DNA of 60,649 nucleotides from Bacteroides timonensis (GCF_000513195.1 NZ_CBVI010000087.1:1-60649); one strand, 5' to 3'. Positions 1 to 8,605 are shown, numbered from the stretch's first letter. Numbers and translations: made by a program. The notes: generated by a model from the letters alone, not told the origin.

Positions 1-114
1 CTTATGAACGGGCGATTTCTCTTCAATCATATATTTTTCTTGTTGCAATGCAAATTCTTGGCAGAAATCATCTGCCAAACAATATATTTCTGTAACTTTA
101 GCCTCTGAGAACAT
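1..114 (-). CDS. IS982-family transposase, N-terminal fragment cut by window edge
   Basis: Reading the minus strand from an ATG at 114 gives 38 codons that stay open to the window edge, beginning MFSEAKVTEIYCLADDF. From memory this is the characteristic N-terminus of Bacteroides IS982-family transposases (DDE transposases that mobilise a single-gene insertion sequence). Only the start is visible, so the catalytic residues lie outside the window and I cannot tell whether the element is intact. The right terminal inverted repeat should lie within roughly 115-226, but I could not delimit it. The neighbouring gene at 227-1132 points the same way, so the IS may have separated it from former operon partners. 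Confidence 0.75.
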   Translation of the reverse strand, partial: MFSEAKVTEIYCLADDFCQEFALQQEKYMIEEKSPVHK

Positions 115-226
115 AGCGGTAATTGTTTTAAATGTTATAATTTGACACTATAAATTTAATACTTTTATCGCTATTCTCCTAATAATCAGACTAATATTTT
201 ACTATCTTATATCGAACTCACGTTAT

Positions 227-1132
227 TTAAAGATTGAACATTAGTTTTATTCCTTCTTCCAGAGTATGTGGTTGGTATCCCAGTTCTCTGCGTGCTTTTT
301 CAATGCTTAATCCGCTGAAACGGGGACGGGGAGTTGTTTCTCCCATTTGCTTGGTAGTGACTGGCAGAATTAATGAATAATCCAGATTCAACGTATCTGC
401 TACACGATAAGCAATATCGGCTATAGTCAGACATTCCGAGCCACAGATGTGATAAATGCCATTATTGGGATGATTTATCAGTTTCTCTATTCCTTGAGAA
501 ACATCGCCTACATAGGTTGGCGTGCGCCACTGGTCGGAAACCACCCGTATTTCTTCATTATTTCTTAAACGATTGGCTACCAATTGCAGAATATTCCCGT
601 GTTGCCCCGGCAGGGCGGCACCATAGACCACTACCACACGTGCGATGGCATAATTGCTACAGAGCTCAGCTACCCGTTTTTCACCTTTCAGTTTGGTTGC
701 CCCATAATAGTTGACGGGATCAGGAGTATCTTCTTCTGTATAAAGCTGCCCTGTATCTCCATTAAATACAAAGTCAGTAGATAGATGTATAAAGCGTGCA
801 GCGGATGCTTCGCATCGGAATGCCAATTGTCCCACAGCATTGACATTGATACTGTCTGCCTCCTCACGGTGTGCTTCGCAATAATCAGGAACGGATAATG
901 CGGACGTGTTGATCACTATATTCGGGCGTACTTCCCGGAACAATGCGCTTTGTTCCCCCATCTGGCAGATGTCTGCACTGATGAAACGATAATTCCCGGA
1001 ATCGGGAGCAATGTCGTCATGCAGAGAACAACCTGTTACTATATACTCGTCATTGCGTGACAAATCATTCAATATCCGGCGTCCTGTGAAGCCATTGGCA
1101 CCTATTACCAATACTTTTTTCTTCATATTCAT
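227..1132 (-). CDS. RmlD-like NAD(P)-dependent sugar-nucleotide reductase (extended SDR)
   Basis: The 301-aa protein has a Rossmann GxxGxxG motif at residues 11-17 (GANGFTG), the STDFVFNG stretch near 118-125 and the catalytic YxxxK at Y143-K147 (YYGATK). This layout is that of dTDP-4-dehydrorhamnose reductase, which makes dTDP-L-rhamnose for surface polysaccharides, and the length matches (about 290-300 aa). No rmlA, rmlB or rmlC is nearby, so the rhamnose assignment is inferred from family only. Other RmlD-fold proteins, such as methionine adenosyltransferase regulatory-like reductases, remain possible. The upstream gene ends 37 bp before its start, so the two may be co-transcribed. The start could also be the second Met (residue 3). 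Confidence 0.8.
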   Translation of the reverse strand: MNMKKKVLVIGANGFTGRRILNDLSRNDEYIVTGCSLHDDIAPDSGNYRFISADICQMGEQSALFREVRPNIVINTSALSVPDYCEAHREEADSINVNAVGQLAFRCEASAARFIHLSTDFVFNGDTGQLYTEEDTPDPVNYYGATKLKGEKRVAELCSNYAIARVVVVYGAALPGQHGNILQLVANRLRNNEEIRVVSDQWRTPTYVGDVSQGIEKLINHPNNGIYHICGSECLTIADIAYRVADTLNLDYSLILPVTTKQMGETTPRPRFSGLSIEKARRELGYQPHTLEEGIKLMFNL

Positions 1133-1169
1133 ATTATTTCAGTATATAATCCCTTGACTGTAGTCTTTT

Positions 1170-1718
1170 TTAGTAAGGTCCATTCCTTCCTTGTTGTACT
1201 TCGATTCTAATTCCGAATGATCCGTTTGCCGACTTCAGTTCGAAAGCGCCTTTGAAGTTATTCCGTTCCCACGGCAGGGCAGAAGGATTAGGGACTTTCC
1301 GTCCGTCCTTGTCATACTCTCCATAAGTATTGATGCGCATTCCATTCTTCAGCCGGAAACTTCCCATTTGCAGGTTTTGGGGAGATGATCCGAAACCTGT
1401 CAGTCCAAAAGGGTTCATACTGTATATGGTGGAGCTACCTAAACTAAATAAGTGTGAGTAGCCTTGTGAGTAGGTCACATTCGGGTCCAAGCGAAACAGA
1501 AAACTATAATCTTTGCTGGCATCGGGAATGTCTAAAGTCATTTTGGGCATTTGGGGAGCTGCCATTTTCATCAGGTTCATATCCAAAAGGAATCCATCAA
1601 AATTCTTTGTTGCCGGCATATTCATACTGCGAACACTGTCAGCGGGTACTTCATTCTGGGCATTTACCCTGAAAGAAAGAAGACAGAAAAGTATGATTAG
1701 TCCTGTATATTTCATCAC
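1170..1718 (-). CDS. Secreted hypothetical protein
   Basis: The 182-aa protein begins with a signal peptide (MMKYTGLIILFCLLSFRVNAQ, cut probably after NAQ). The mature part is rich in Met, Pro, Ser and Gly, and its C-terminal half (GSFRLKNGMRINTYGEYDKDG) looks like short beta strands of an envelope protein. I recognise no family. The next gene upstream (1940-2719) has the same kind of N-terminus, with a signal peptide ending in AQNE and then a polar Asp/Ser stretch. The two may be related envelope proteins placed after the two-component system. A 220-bp gap that holds a possible small RNA separates them. Confidence 0.6.
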   Translation of the reverse strand: MMKYTGLIILFCLLSFRVNAQNEVPADSVRSMNMPATKNFDGFLLDMNLMKMAAPQMPKMTLDIPDASKDYSFLFRLDPNVTYSQGYSHLFSLGSSTIYSMNPFGLTGFGSSPQNLQMGSFRLKNGMRINTYGEYDKDGRKVPNPSALPWERNNFKGAFELKSANGSFGIRIEVQQGRNGPY

Positions 1719-1831
1719 TTAATGGTCTTTATTTAATGGCGAATATAAGAAATAAGTATGAATTATGGAAATATATAGCATTTATTAAAATAAAACTTGT
1801 ATATTATATGCTGATATTTGAGTATTGTTGT

Positions 1832-1944
1832 TATCTTTGGAGCGTAAATAATTGAATTGGTTTTATAAGCAATCTATTTGTTCCTCTCTAACCGGTAAAT
1901 GAACGGGCTGTATCTCATGTGGAAATGCAGCCCGTTTTTCTATT
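1832..1944 (+). ncRNA. Candidate small RNA with own promoter and terminator
   Basis: The gap between two minus-strand genes holds a plus-strand TAnnTTTG box (TATCTTTG, 1832-1839). About 60 nt downstream is a 9-bp perfect stem (AACGGGCTG 1902-1910 with CAGCCCGTT 1928-1936) that runs straight into a T-tract (1934-1939). The T-tract is only on the plus-strand side, so the terminator is oriented against the flanking genes. A transcript of about 95-100 nt is implied, with no open frame of note. The -33 element is weak, which limits confidence. Confidence 0.4.
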
Positions 1945-2719
1945 TCTTTTTTCTATTGAGATGAATCACTGGACTAAATATCGGTACTGTTTCCCACTTC
2001 ATCTTCGAAGCATTGTACACTCGTTCCACGCCTCCTTGTATTTCCAGATAATCATTGACTTTCATTTCTAGAACAGCACCGTAGTGGCTTTGTGGATACA
2101 TTGGACTCATATATCCGTTCAGTGAGTTCTGTTTGCCGAAACCCGAATATTGCCCGAAGAAGCGGATGCGCATGAAATCATTAATGCGATAGGCGGCGGA
2201 AGCATCCAATCCGATGTCGAATTGAGCACCGTGCATACGCGATGGCATGGTGTATTTGGCTGTATACATACCCCCTGTTAGTTCCCAACGTTCGTTGGGA
2301 CGATATATAAAATCGGCACCTGCCTGGATAATTGTTCCCATTGTAGGGTAAGTATTGTAGGTACTGAATGTGCTCAATATACTATTGGGTGAAAGCTGAA
2401 AAGCACCGTAATGCTCGTAATCCATCACGAAAGGATCGTAACTGCTGACCATCTTTCCCATTCTAATATCCATCCACGGAAAGTTGGGATAATAAGTCGG
2501 AAGAATGATGCGTAAGTCTGTGCTATCCATGCTGAGAGAAGTCTTTACCGACATGTCCCGATTGGGAGCGGCAGCTGTTCCGGGGGGAGGAGACAACGGT
2601 TCTTTTCCCATTTCCGTGGGAAAACGATTCAATAATGTGCTGTCCTTTGTTTGCTCGTTTTGTGCGGCAATGCGAAAGGAAACAGTGAGAAGGAACAGAA
2701 TGATGAATAGTTTTTTCAT
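1940..2719 (-). CDS. Secreted, probable outer-membrane beta-barrel protein
   Basis: The 259-aa protein has a signal peptide (MKKLFIILFLLTVSFRIAAQ). A Pro-rich linker follows (residues about 30-55), then strands with alternating aromatic and polar residues (WELTGGMYTAKY, IRFFGQYSGFG, HYGAVLEMKV) typical of an outer-membrane barrel. I recognise no named family. Its start lies 25 bp after the stop of the response-regulator gene on the same strand, so sensor kinase, regulator and this protein probably form one operon. That suggests an envelope role linked to the two-component system (inference). Confidence 0.65.
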   Translation of the reverse strand: MKKLFIILFLLTVSFRIAAQNEQTKDSTLLNRFPTEMGKEPLSPPPGTAAAPNRDMSVKTSLSMDSTDLRIILPTYYPNFPWMDIRMGKMVSSYDPFVMDYEHYGAFQLSPNSILSTFSTYNTYPTMGTIIQAGADFIYRPNERWELTGGMYTAKYTMPSRMHGAQFDIGLDASAAYRINDFMRIRFFGQYSGFGKQNSLNGYMSPMYPQSHYGAVLEMKVNDYLEIQGGVERVYNASKMKWETVPIFSPVIHLNRKKK

Positions 2720-2744
2720 AAATCGTTATGCGTTAACGGAAGTT

Positions 2745-3467
2745 TCAGTTGATGATAAGTTTGTATCCGATCCCTCGGACATTGACAATGCGGATACGTT
2801 CGTCTTTACAAAGTTTATGTCGTAATTTAGTGATGAACACGTGCAGGCTGCGCGAATTGAAGAAACTGTCGTCCCCCCAAAGATCGAGCAGGATATTCCG
2901 GGTATTCACTACCTGATTACGGTTTTCGCACAGGCGTTTCAGGATTTCGGCCTCGCGGTGGGAGAGTTCCTGCTCTATTCCGGTATGGGACAATATCTGT
3001 GTGACAGAGTTGAAATGGTAATCGCCTATCTCGAAACAGGTTTCTTTCTTCTTCGGTTCTTCTTTGAATGTAAATGCTTTGCCCGCCAGCGCTTTAATGC
3101 GTACAATAAGTTCCTGCATGCCGAAAGGCTTTTTCAGATAGTCGTTGGCCCCGAGTTCAAAGCCTTCTACCACATCATTGATGGAAGAACGGGCAGTGAG
3201 AAAAAGTACCGGAGTTCGTTTGTCGGTTTGACGGATGTGGCGTACCATTTCAAAACCATCCATACGGGGCATCATAACATCTGCTACCAGTACATCAGGG
3301 CGTAAGTCGAAGAACATACGCAGACCTTCCTCGCCATCGGCAGCAGTATGGATGATGAAGTTCTGGCCTTCCAGCGTATCTTTGATAATCATGGCGAGGG
3401 TTTGTTCATCCTCAACCAGCAGTACCTTGATTTTGTCCATATCTTGATTCATTTTCATAATAAGCAA
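2745..3467 (-). CDS. OmpR/PhoB-type response regulator
   Basis: The 240-aa protein has a receiver domain (residues about 14-130) with the acidic pair E19-D20, the phospho-acceptor D63 (VADVMMP) and the conserved Lys in DYLKKPF. A C-terminal winged-helix DNA-binding domain follows (about 145-240, ending RGIGYKLIIN). Length and layout are those of the OmpR/PhoB class, which binds tandem direct repeats as dimers. It starts 6 bp after the stop of the sensor kinase, its evident partner. Several in-frame Met codons (1, 4, 6, 10) make the exact start uncertain, and M10 sits closest to the family start. The 22-bp-period repeats upstream of the divergent barrel gene are possible targets (inference). 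Confidence 0.93.
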   Translation of the reverse strand: MLIMKMNQDMDKIKVLLVEDEQTLAMIIKDTLEGQNFIIHTAADGEEGLRMFFDLRPDVLVADVMMPRMDGFEMVRHIRQTDKRTPVLFLTARSSINDVVEGFELGANDYLKKPFGMQELIVRIKALAGKAFTFKEEPKKKETCFEIGDYHFNSVTQILSHTGIEQELSHREAEILKRLCENRNQVVNTRNILLDLWGDDSFFNSRSLHVFITKLRHKLCKDERIRIVNVRGIGYKLIIN

Positions 3468-3473
3468 TGTTAT

Positions 3474-5111
3474 TCAGATTCTTATTGTAAAAGTACTTCC
3501 TTTTCCCGCTTCACTTCGTACGGTTACAATGCCACCGTGCTTTTCTACCATTGTCTTTACATAGAAAAGCCCCAGTCCGTAGCCTTTGGTATTGTGGATA
3601 TTTCCTGTCGGAACCCGATAGAATTTGTCGAAAATGTGAGCCTGTTTATCCGTAGGGATACCAATACCGTGGTCTGTAACTGAGATTTCCACTTGTTCCG
3701 TTTCCTTTTTCCGGCAACAGATCATTATGTCTGCTTTATCCGGAGAGTATTTGATGGCATTATCTATCAGGTTACTCAGAATATTACTAAAGTGTGTACG
3801 GTCGGCAATGATTGTCAGGTCTTCCGGTGTAATGTCGAGATTGATTTCTACAGGCTTGCCCGCTTTCAGCTTATGCTGTTCGATGAGTGCCGGGAACAGA
3901 TCGTGCAAGCTGAGCGTCTCCGGATGCAGACGGAAGGTTTTACGGCGTTCCATACTCATGGAGAGAATTTGTTCCACCAGTCCGCTTAATCGCTGTAACT
4001 GTTCCTGGCAGATACCCAGATACTTATCCCGTTGTTGCTTGTCTTCTGCCAGATTAAAATTAAGCAAAGCGTCGTTGGCGGCATACGCCACGGCAATAGG
4101 TGTTTTGAGCTCGTGGGTGATGTTGTTGGTAAAGTCGCTCTTCATCTCTTCCAGTGTTTTCTGCCGCAAAATGGTGCGGATAAGAAACCAGAAGGAGAAA
4201 CCCAATATAATAAGGATAACGAATGATGTGGTAAGAATGCCGCTCATCTGCCGCAATACAATCTTATAAATAGGTTCTATAGTGAGGCGGTAACTTTGAT
4301 TGGAGTGAATGTCGAAAGCATAATTATATTGTTTTGCTTTTTCACTGGGTATGTATCCGGGAGTCCCGACAATGGCGAGCGTATCAGTGTAAACCAGCGT
4401 TGAGTCCAGATCGGTACCGGAATGAAGGCGCTCCAATCGGTAGGGAAGTTTAAGCCCCCGTTCTTGCAGATAGGTATTCAGCAGACTGTCATAAACGGCT
4501 ATATCAGGTTCTATAAAAATGTCCAGTCCCGAGTGCATTCCACGCTGGATGAAAGTGGCAAGTTCCACCATACTGCTTTGGTCACGCAGCATCATGTCTA
4601 TTCCACCTTCGGCTCTTAAAGAAGCCCGAGGTTCATCCTCATTAAGCACTGTATCTTCCAGGACCTCTTTTACTGAATCTCTTTCTGCCCAGACTGAAAT
4701 ATTTGTGCCTTCCTGTCCCCGTGTGAAAAGGATATCTCTTGTCGAGTCATTTGGGTAACTCACTGAGACGCTGTCATACTTCATAGGGATACCGTCTTTT
4801 AAAAGTGAACGGCTTCCGGCACTATCTGTTTGGTTAACAGTTGTACTGCTGCGGACAAATGATTTTCCGGAATCGGAATTGTATCCTGCTGAAACCTCTA
4901 CGGAACCGTGGGCTTTATTTTCTTTTTGCATCTCCTTTACACGAAGCATCATTTCATTATAATCGCTCATGCGCATGGCTTCCACGATGCTTTGTTCCAG
5001 TTCGTGCTTCATTGTTTTGTATAGCCCCGTGATCCAGTATGCCTGGTAAATGAAGATACCCAGCAGAGAAATTATAACTAATATAGCAATAGGTTTGAAT
5101 GGCAGTTTCAT
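3474..5111 (-). CDS. Two-component sensor histidine kinase
   Basis: The 545-aa protein has a membrane segment at residues 7-28, a long extracytoplasmic sensor region (about 30-290) and a second membrane segment at 291-313. The HisKA domain carries phospho-acceptor H333 (NNITHELKTP). The HATPase domain shows the N box near 447-453 (SNLIDNAIKYS), G1 at 480-485 (DHGIGI) and G2 at 510-515 (GYGLGL). All catalytic motifs look intact. It is the first gene of an operon with the response regulator. A TAnnTTTG box reading TATCTTTG on the minus strand lies at 5136-5143, 25 bp before the start. The signal sensed cannot be deduced from the sequence. Confidence 0.93.
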   Translation of the reverse strand: MKLPFKPIAILVIISLLGIFIYQAYWITGLYKTMKHELEQSIVEAMRMSDYNEMMLRVKEMQKENKAHGSVEVSAGYNSDSGKSFVRSSTTVNQTDSAGSRSLLKDGIPMKYDSVSVSYPNDSTRDILFTRGQEGTNISVWAERDSVKEVLEDTVLNEDEPRASLRAEGGIDMMLRDQSSMVELATFIQRGMHSGLDIFIEPDIAVYDSLLNTYLQERGLKLPYRLERLHSGTDLDSTLVYTDTLAIVGTPGYIPSEKAKQYNYAFDIHSNQSYRLTIEPIYKIVLRQMSGILTTSFVILIILGFSFWFLIRTILRQKTLEEMKSDFTNNITHELKTPIAVAYAANDALLNFNLAEDKQQRDKYLGICQEQLQRLSGLVEQILSMSMERRKTFRLHPETLSLHDLFPALIEQHKLKAGKPVEINLDITPEDLTIIADRTHFSNILSNLIDNAIKYSPDKADIMICCRKKETEQVEISVTDHGIGIPTDKQAHIFDKFYRVPTGNIHNTKGYGLGLFYVKTMVEKHGGIVTVRSEAGKGSTFTIRI

Positions 5112-5135
5112 GTAGCTCTTGTATTGTTATGCATA

Positions 5136-5143
5136 CAAAGATA
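5136..5143 (-). promoter_or_regulatory. Promoter -7 box for the sensor-kinase operon
   Basis: The minus strand reads TATCTTTG, a match to the Bacteroides -7 consensus TAnnTTTG, 25 bp before the ATG at 5111. The -33 element is not obvious. Confidence 0.5.
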
Positions 5144-5349
5144 GGAAAGATAACCGGTACATGTATGGACGGTAAGACTAAATAACACTTCTGATAACAC
5201 TAGATAAGACTACGTAAGTTCCGGATAACACAAAGTCCGGAAGATTTCACCGTACTTTGCAGCGCAAGAGATTAAGGGATGATTCGCTTTGTATGAGGCA
5301 TTTTAGGCAAAAGCTATAAGGATAATCCTGTTCACTCCCTTGCATGATT

Positions 5350-5439
5350 GGGTGTCAACCAAGGTCAACCGGCCTGTCAACCAAGGCTAACGGATCTGTC
5401 AACCAAGGTTGATCGACCTGTCAACCAAGGTTGACACCC
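5350..5439. repeat. 22-bp-period direct repeats with inverted ends, upstream of barrel gene
   Basis: The core GTCAACCAAGG recurs at 5354, 5376, 5398 and 5420, exactly every 22 bp. The outer ends are perfect inverted complements (GGGTGTCAACC at 5350-5360, GGTTGACACCC at 5429-5439). The last unit is itself a hairpin (GTCAACC-AA-GGTTGAC). The 372-bp gap 5112-5483 holds this array and little else that I can name. Because the array precedes the ATG by about 45 bp, it could be an operator or part of a structured leader. Confidence 0.85.
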
Positions 5440-5483
5440 AGTCATCTCTAAGTCTGAACACATTTATGTCGTATCTAAAACAA

Positions 5484-7643
5484 ATGAAGATGAAGTCTTA
5501 TTACTATCTTTCCCTGATGCTATGTGCATTGAGTGCAGGAGTTTCCGCTCAGGAAATAACAAAGAGTACGGATGTAGAGAGCGAACGGACGCTCAGTGCG
5601 GACAGTATTATGACACAAGACAAGCAGCTGGACAGTCTTTACCAATCTCTTCCTGAAGTAATGATTACCGGACAACGTCCCATCGTGAAAGCGGAGCAAG
5701 GTAAACTGGTGTACGATCTTCCGCGTCTTATCGGTAATCTGCCCGTAGATAATGCTTATGACGCTGTGAAGGAACTGCCGGGCGTAACCGAGATGAATGG
5801 CGGGCTGATGTTGGCAGGGCAGGGGGTAACTGTAATATTGGATGGCAAAGTTACCACCATGAGTACCGAACAGCTTTATTCTTTATTGAAAAGCATCCCG
5901 TCCAGTCGCATTGAGAAGGCGGAAGTGATGTACAATGCTCCGGCACGCTATCAGGTGCGGGGTGCACTTATCAATATCACATTGAAACAAAGCACCGGAG
6001 GCCCGTCTTCCTGGCAGGGAGAGCTTTATGGCAAATATAATCAGAAACATTGCGAGGGCTTCAACGAACGTGCCAGCCTGATCTATAACGGAAATAAATT
6101 CTCAGCGGATTTTCTTTACTCACACAACCACGGACGGGGATATTCTTTAACCGATAAAGAAGCTATGCACTCTCTGGCGGACGGTTCGGTTCATCACATC
6201 ACAACCGATGAGATGGGCCGGAGCCGTTCACATACCCATAGTTTCCGGGTAGGGGCGGATTACAATATTGCCAAGGACCATCAGCTGAGTTTTGTTTATA
6301 ATGGAAGTTATTCGACTTACCACAGCCTGATGGATATTTACGGTACGCAGCAGTCCAACACCCGTAGCAACAGCACCGATTGGCTGCACAACGGACGTCT
6401 GGATTACCGTGCGCCTTTCGGATTGAAAGCCGGTGCTGAACTGACTTATTACCGTTCTCCGTCCGATCAGTTATTGCATAGCAGCATGCAAGGCGAAGAA
6501 CTGGCCTTTTATACCGAAGACTGTCAGCGCATCAATCGCTGGAAATTCTTCCTTGCCCAGGAGCATAAGCTGGGTCGTGGATGGGGATTGAATTATGGTG
6601 CCGTTTATACTACCAGTATCGACCATAGTTATCAATACTATTATGATACGGAGAAGGATGCGGGAACAAAGGCAGGTGTGAGCACAGGTATTCCCGATAA
6701 TATGCAATCCCGCCGTCGTGAACAAACTTTGAACTTCTATGCGGGTTTCAATAAAAGTTTCGGTGATAAACTTTCTCTGGATGCTTCGCTTGCCGTGGAA
6801 CATTACAAGACGCCGGTATGGAATCAGTGGGACTGGTATCCTACCATTAATCTGAGTTATATGCCTGCCCCCGGCTATGTTTGGCAATTGGCTTTGAGCA
6901 GCGATAAGGACTATCCTGATTATTGGGCAGTGCAGGACGCTATCTCTTATCTGGGCGGTGGATATTCTGAAATACATGGGAACCCGTTCCTGAAACCAGC
7001 TCAGGAATATCAACTTCAACTGACACATATTTTGAAGAGTAAATATATCTTTAGTGCATGGTTTACCCATACGAAAGATTACTCTACCCAGACTCTTTAT
7101 CAATCTTCTGAACGTCTGGTGGAAATCTATAAACATTTGAATTTTAATTACCAACAACAGGCAGGAGTACAGGCTTCTATACCTTTTGATATAAAGCAAT
7201 GGTTGAATTCTCGTTTAACTTTGATTGGTGTATGGCATCATGAGAAGGATGATGATTTCTGGGATATTCCTTTTAATCGGAATATTTGTTATGGTATTGC
7301 CGTACTGACAAATACTTTCACTCTTTCTAAGAAGCCTGATCTGAAGCTGACACTGACGGGAATGGCTCGTAGTAAAGCGACTCAGGGAATTTATGATTTA
7401 CCGTCTTCAGGGTATGTAAATGCTGCTTTGCGGTATGGTTTTGCCAAAGGAAAGGCTATTCTGAATCTTTATTGCAATGATATCTTTGAGACGGGACAGA
7501 TAAAACCACGTATCCGCTTTGGTACGCAGAACGTGACGAATGATTATGCTTGTTTCAGGGAAATCGGGGTGTCGTTTACGTATAAGTTCGGAGGATATAG
7601 GGAGAAGAAGAGGGAGGAGGTGGATACGTCGAGGTTTAAGTAA
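5484..7643 (+). CDS. TonB-receptor-like outer-membrane beta-barrel protein
   Basis: Starting at 5484 the protein is 719 aa. A longer frame from 5409 would run through the 22-bp repeat array and puts 25 unlikely residues before the signal peptide, so I reject it. The signal peptide (KSYYYLSLMLCALSAGVSAQ) is followed by a plug-like region with LPEVMITGQRPIVKAEQGKLVYDL. A long barrel of aromatic-rich strands follows, ending in a typical C-terminal strand (GVSFTYKFGGY) and a short basic tail. It resembles the outer-membrane beta-barrel family seen in Bacteroidetes (OMP_b-brl_3, TonB-receptor fold). There is no CarboxypepD-like domain and no SusD partner, so a glycan-uptake role is not supported. 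It is divergent from the two-component operon, which may regulate it (inference). The start could also be the Met at 5490. Confidence 0.8.
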   Translation: MKMKSYYYLSLMLCALSAGVSAQEITKSTDVESERTLSADSIMTQDKQLDSLYQSLPEVMITGQRPIVKAEQGKLVYDLPRLIGNLPVDNAYDAVKELPGVTEMNGGLMLAGQGVTVILDGKVTTMSTEQLYSLLKSIPSSRIEKAEVMYNAPARYQVRGALINITLKQSTGGPSSWQGELYGKYNQKHCEGFNERASLIYNGNKFSADFLYSHNHGRGYSLTDKEAMHSLADGSVHHITTDEMGRSRSHTHSFRVGADYNIAKDHQLSFVYNGSYSTYHSLMDIYGTQQSNTRSNSTDWLHNGRLDYRAPFGLKAGAELTYYRSPSDQLLHSSMQGEELAFYTEDCQRINRWKFFLAQEHKLGRGWGLNYGAVYTTSIDHSYQYYYDTEKDAGTKAGVSTGIPDNMQSRRREQTLNFYAGFNKSFGDKLSLDASLAVEHYKTPVWNQWDWYPTINLSYMPAPGYVWQLALSSDKDYPDYWAVQDAISYLGGGYSEIHGNPFLKPAQEYQLQLTHILKSKYIFSAWFTHTKDYSTQTLYQSSERLVEIYKHLNFNYQQQAGVQASIPFDIKQWLNSRLTLIGVWHHEKDDDFWDIPFNRNICYGIAVLTNTFTLSKKPDLKLTLTGMARSKATQGIYDLPSSGYVNAALRYGFAKGKAILNLYCNDIFETGQIKPRIRFGTQNVTNDYACFREIGVSFTYKFGGYREKKREEVDTSRFK

Positions 7644-7655
7644 TGTTGTGTGTGT

Positions 7656-7704
7656 GTACTTTTTCTTTCGGCTTGTCCCGAAAGAAAAAGATACCAAAAA
7701 GAAA
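7656..7704 (+). repeat. Structured hairpin repeat, copy A; likely terminator
   Basis: A 13-bp perfect stem (CTTTTTCTTTCGG 7659-7671 with 7678-7690, loop CTTGTC) is preceded by GTAC and followed by GATACCAAAAAGAAA. A second copy in inverted orientation lies at 8560-8605 with compensating base changes in the stem. It sits between converging genes and probably ends the barrel transcript. Confidence 0.75.
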
Positions 7705-7744
7705 GGGACCCCGGCTACGTCTCCGGTGCTACTCCGGCACTGCG

Positions 7745-8185
7745 CTAAAATTTCTTATCTTCTTCGAGGAGTTCCTGGCTAAATTGTTCCACAGCAAGAG
7801 GGGTAGAGAGTTCTATCAGATTTTCTTCGGGATCGCGCAGGTACACGCTACGCATACCCCAATCGGGCATATCCGTAGGTTCATTGATAAACGTTACACC
7901 CTTGGCTTTTAGGGCAACAAAGGTTTCGTCTACATTATCTACACAGAATGCGAGCATTGATTTTTCACGCATCGCAACAGGCTGTTGCTTATCTTCATTG
8001 CCTACTGAAGGTGTCATTGAATCGGAAGCAAAAAGGGCAAGGCCTTCTATTCCGTCGGCCACTTTAAAATAGGCGTATCCGCTAGTTTCATCTCCCCAAG
8101 CGGATTCTAATCCGAGTTGTTCTGTATAGAATTTGAAGCATTTGGCGAAGTCTTTTACTAATAATCTTACGTTGCTGAATCTCAT
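7745..8185 (-). CDS. VOC-family (glyoxalase/bleomycin-resistance fold) protein
   Basis: The 146-aa protein has the paired beta-alpha-beta-beta-beta fold of the vicinal-oxygen-chelate superfamily. It opens MRFSNVRLLVKDFAKCFKFYTEQLGLE and ends with the diagnostic SVYLRDPEENLIELSTPL. Members bind a metal and act as glyoxalases, dioxygenases or drug-binding proteins, and the substrate cannot be told here. It stands alone, converging on the barrel gene. A minus-strand -7 box (TATATTTG) at 8232-8239 lies 46 bp upstream. Confidence 0.85.
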   Translation of the reverse strand: MRFSNVRLLVKDFAKCFKFYTEQLGLESAWGDETSGYAYFKVADGIEGLALFASDSMTPSVGNEDKQQPVAMREKSMLAFCVDNVDETFVALKAKGVTFINEPTDMPDWGMRSVYLRDPEENLIELSTPLAVEQFSQELLEEDKKF

Positions 8186-8231
8186 TGTTTACTGATTAAT
8201 GATTTGTAATCTGTTACTTATAATCAAGATG

Positions 8232-8239
8232 CAAATATA
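8232..8239 (-). promoter_or_regulatory. Promoter -7 box for the VOC gene
   Basis: The minus strand reads TATATTTG (TAnnTTTG) 46 bp upstream of the start at 8185. No clear -33 element was found. Confidence 0.4.
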
Positions 8240-8339
8240 ACCAAATCTATTATCATTCTATAATGATTCTATTGGATAGCGTTTCAAAAATCCGTATTTA
8301 CCTCAACCCCGATCAGAAAAAACAATCAATTCCATCCCA

Positions 8340-8605
8340 CCATACGCCGCATGGTCCCCCGGCCTCACTGTAGGGGCGTCAAGCGCAGGTCGTATTTTCA
8401 GCGTTAAGAAGGGCAGGCTGTTTGAGCGTAGCGAGTTCCTGCCCTTTAGCTGGAAATGCTACCGAAGTAGCCCCGGAAGTGCAGCCTTGAAAAGCCCGTT
8501 TTAGTGAGAGCAGCCGCAAGCTTGCTTGAGGATGCCGAACGTAAGGGCTTTCTGTAATTTTTCTTTTGGTATCTTTTCTTTTGTCTTGAGACAAAAGAAA
8601 AGTAC
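8340..8605 (-). repeat. Structured intergenic repeat region with hairpin copy B
   Basis: This gene-free stretch (gap 8186-8758) holds several stems, for example GGGCAGG near 8412 with CCTGCCC near 8435. At its right end (8560-8605) is a 13-bp hairpin (8573-8585 with 8590-8602, loop TTGA). On the minus strand that hairpin repeats the flanks of copy A at 7656-7704: GTAC before and GATACCAAAAGAAA after. A minus-strand frame through the region (8379-8717) has no ribosome-site or family support, and I regard it as spurious. Dispersed elements of this look are common between Bacteroides genes (from memory). Confidence 0.6.

Noticed and set aside
2745..5111. RprX/RprY identity for the two-component pair
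   Set aside because: The regulator N-terminus (KVLLVEDEQTLAMIIKDTLE) does not match what I recall of RprY, so no symbol is given.
5353..5440. 22-bp repeats considered as a CRISPR array
   Set aside because: There are only four units with 11-bp cores and 11-bp intervals. Spacers are far too short and partly related, and no cas genes are near.
5484..7643. SusC-type glycan receptor
   Set aside because: The N-terminal CarboxypepD-like domain and a SusD partner are missing, and length is about 720 rather than about 1000 aa.
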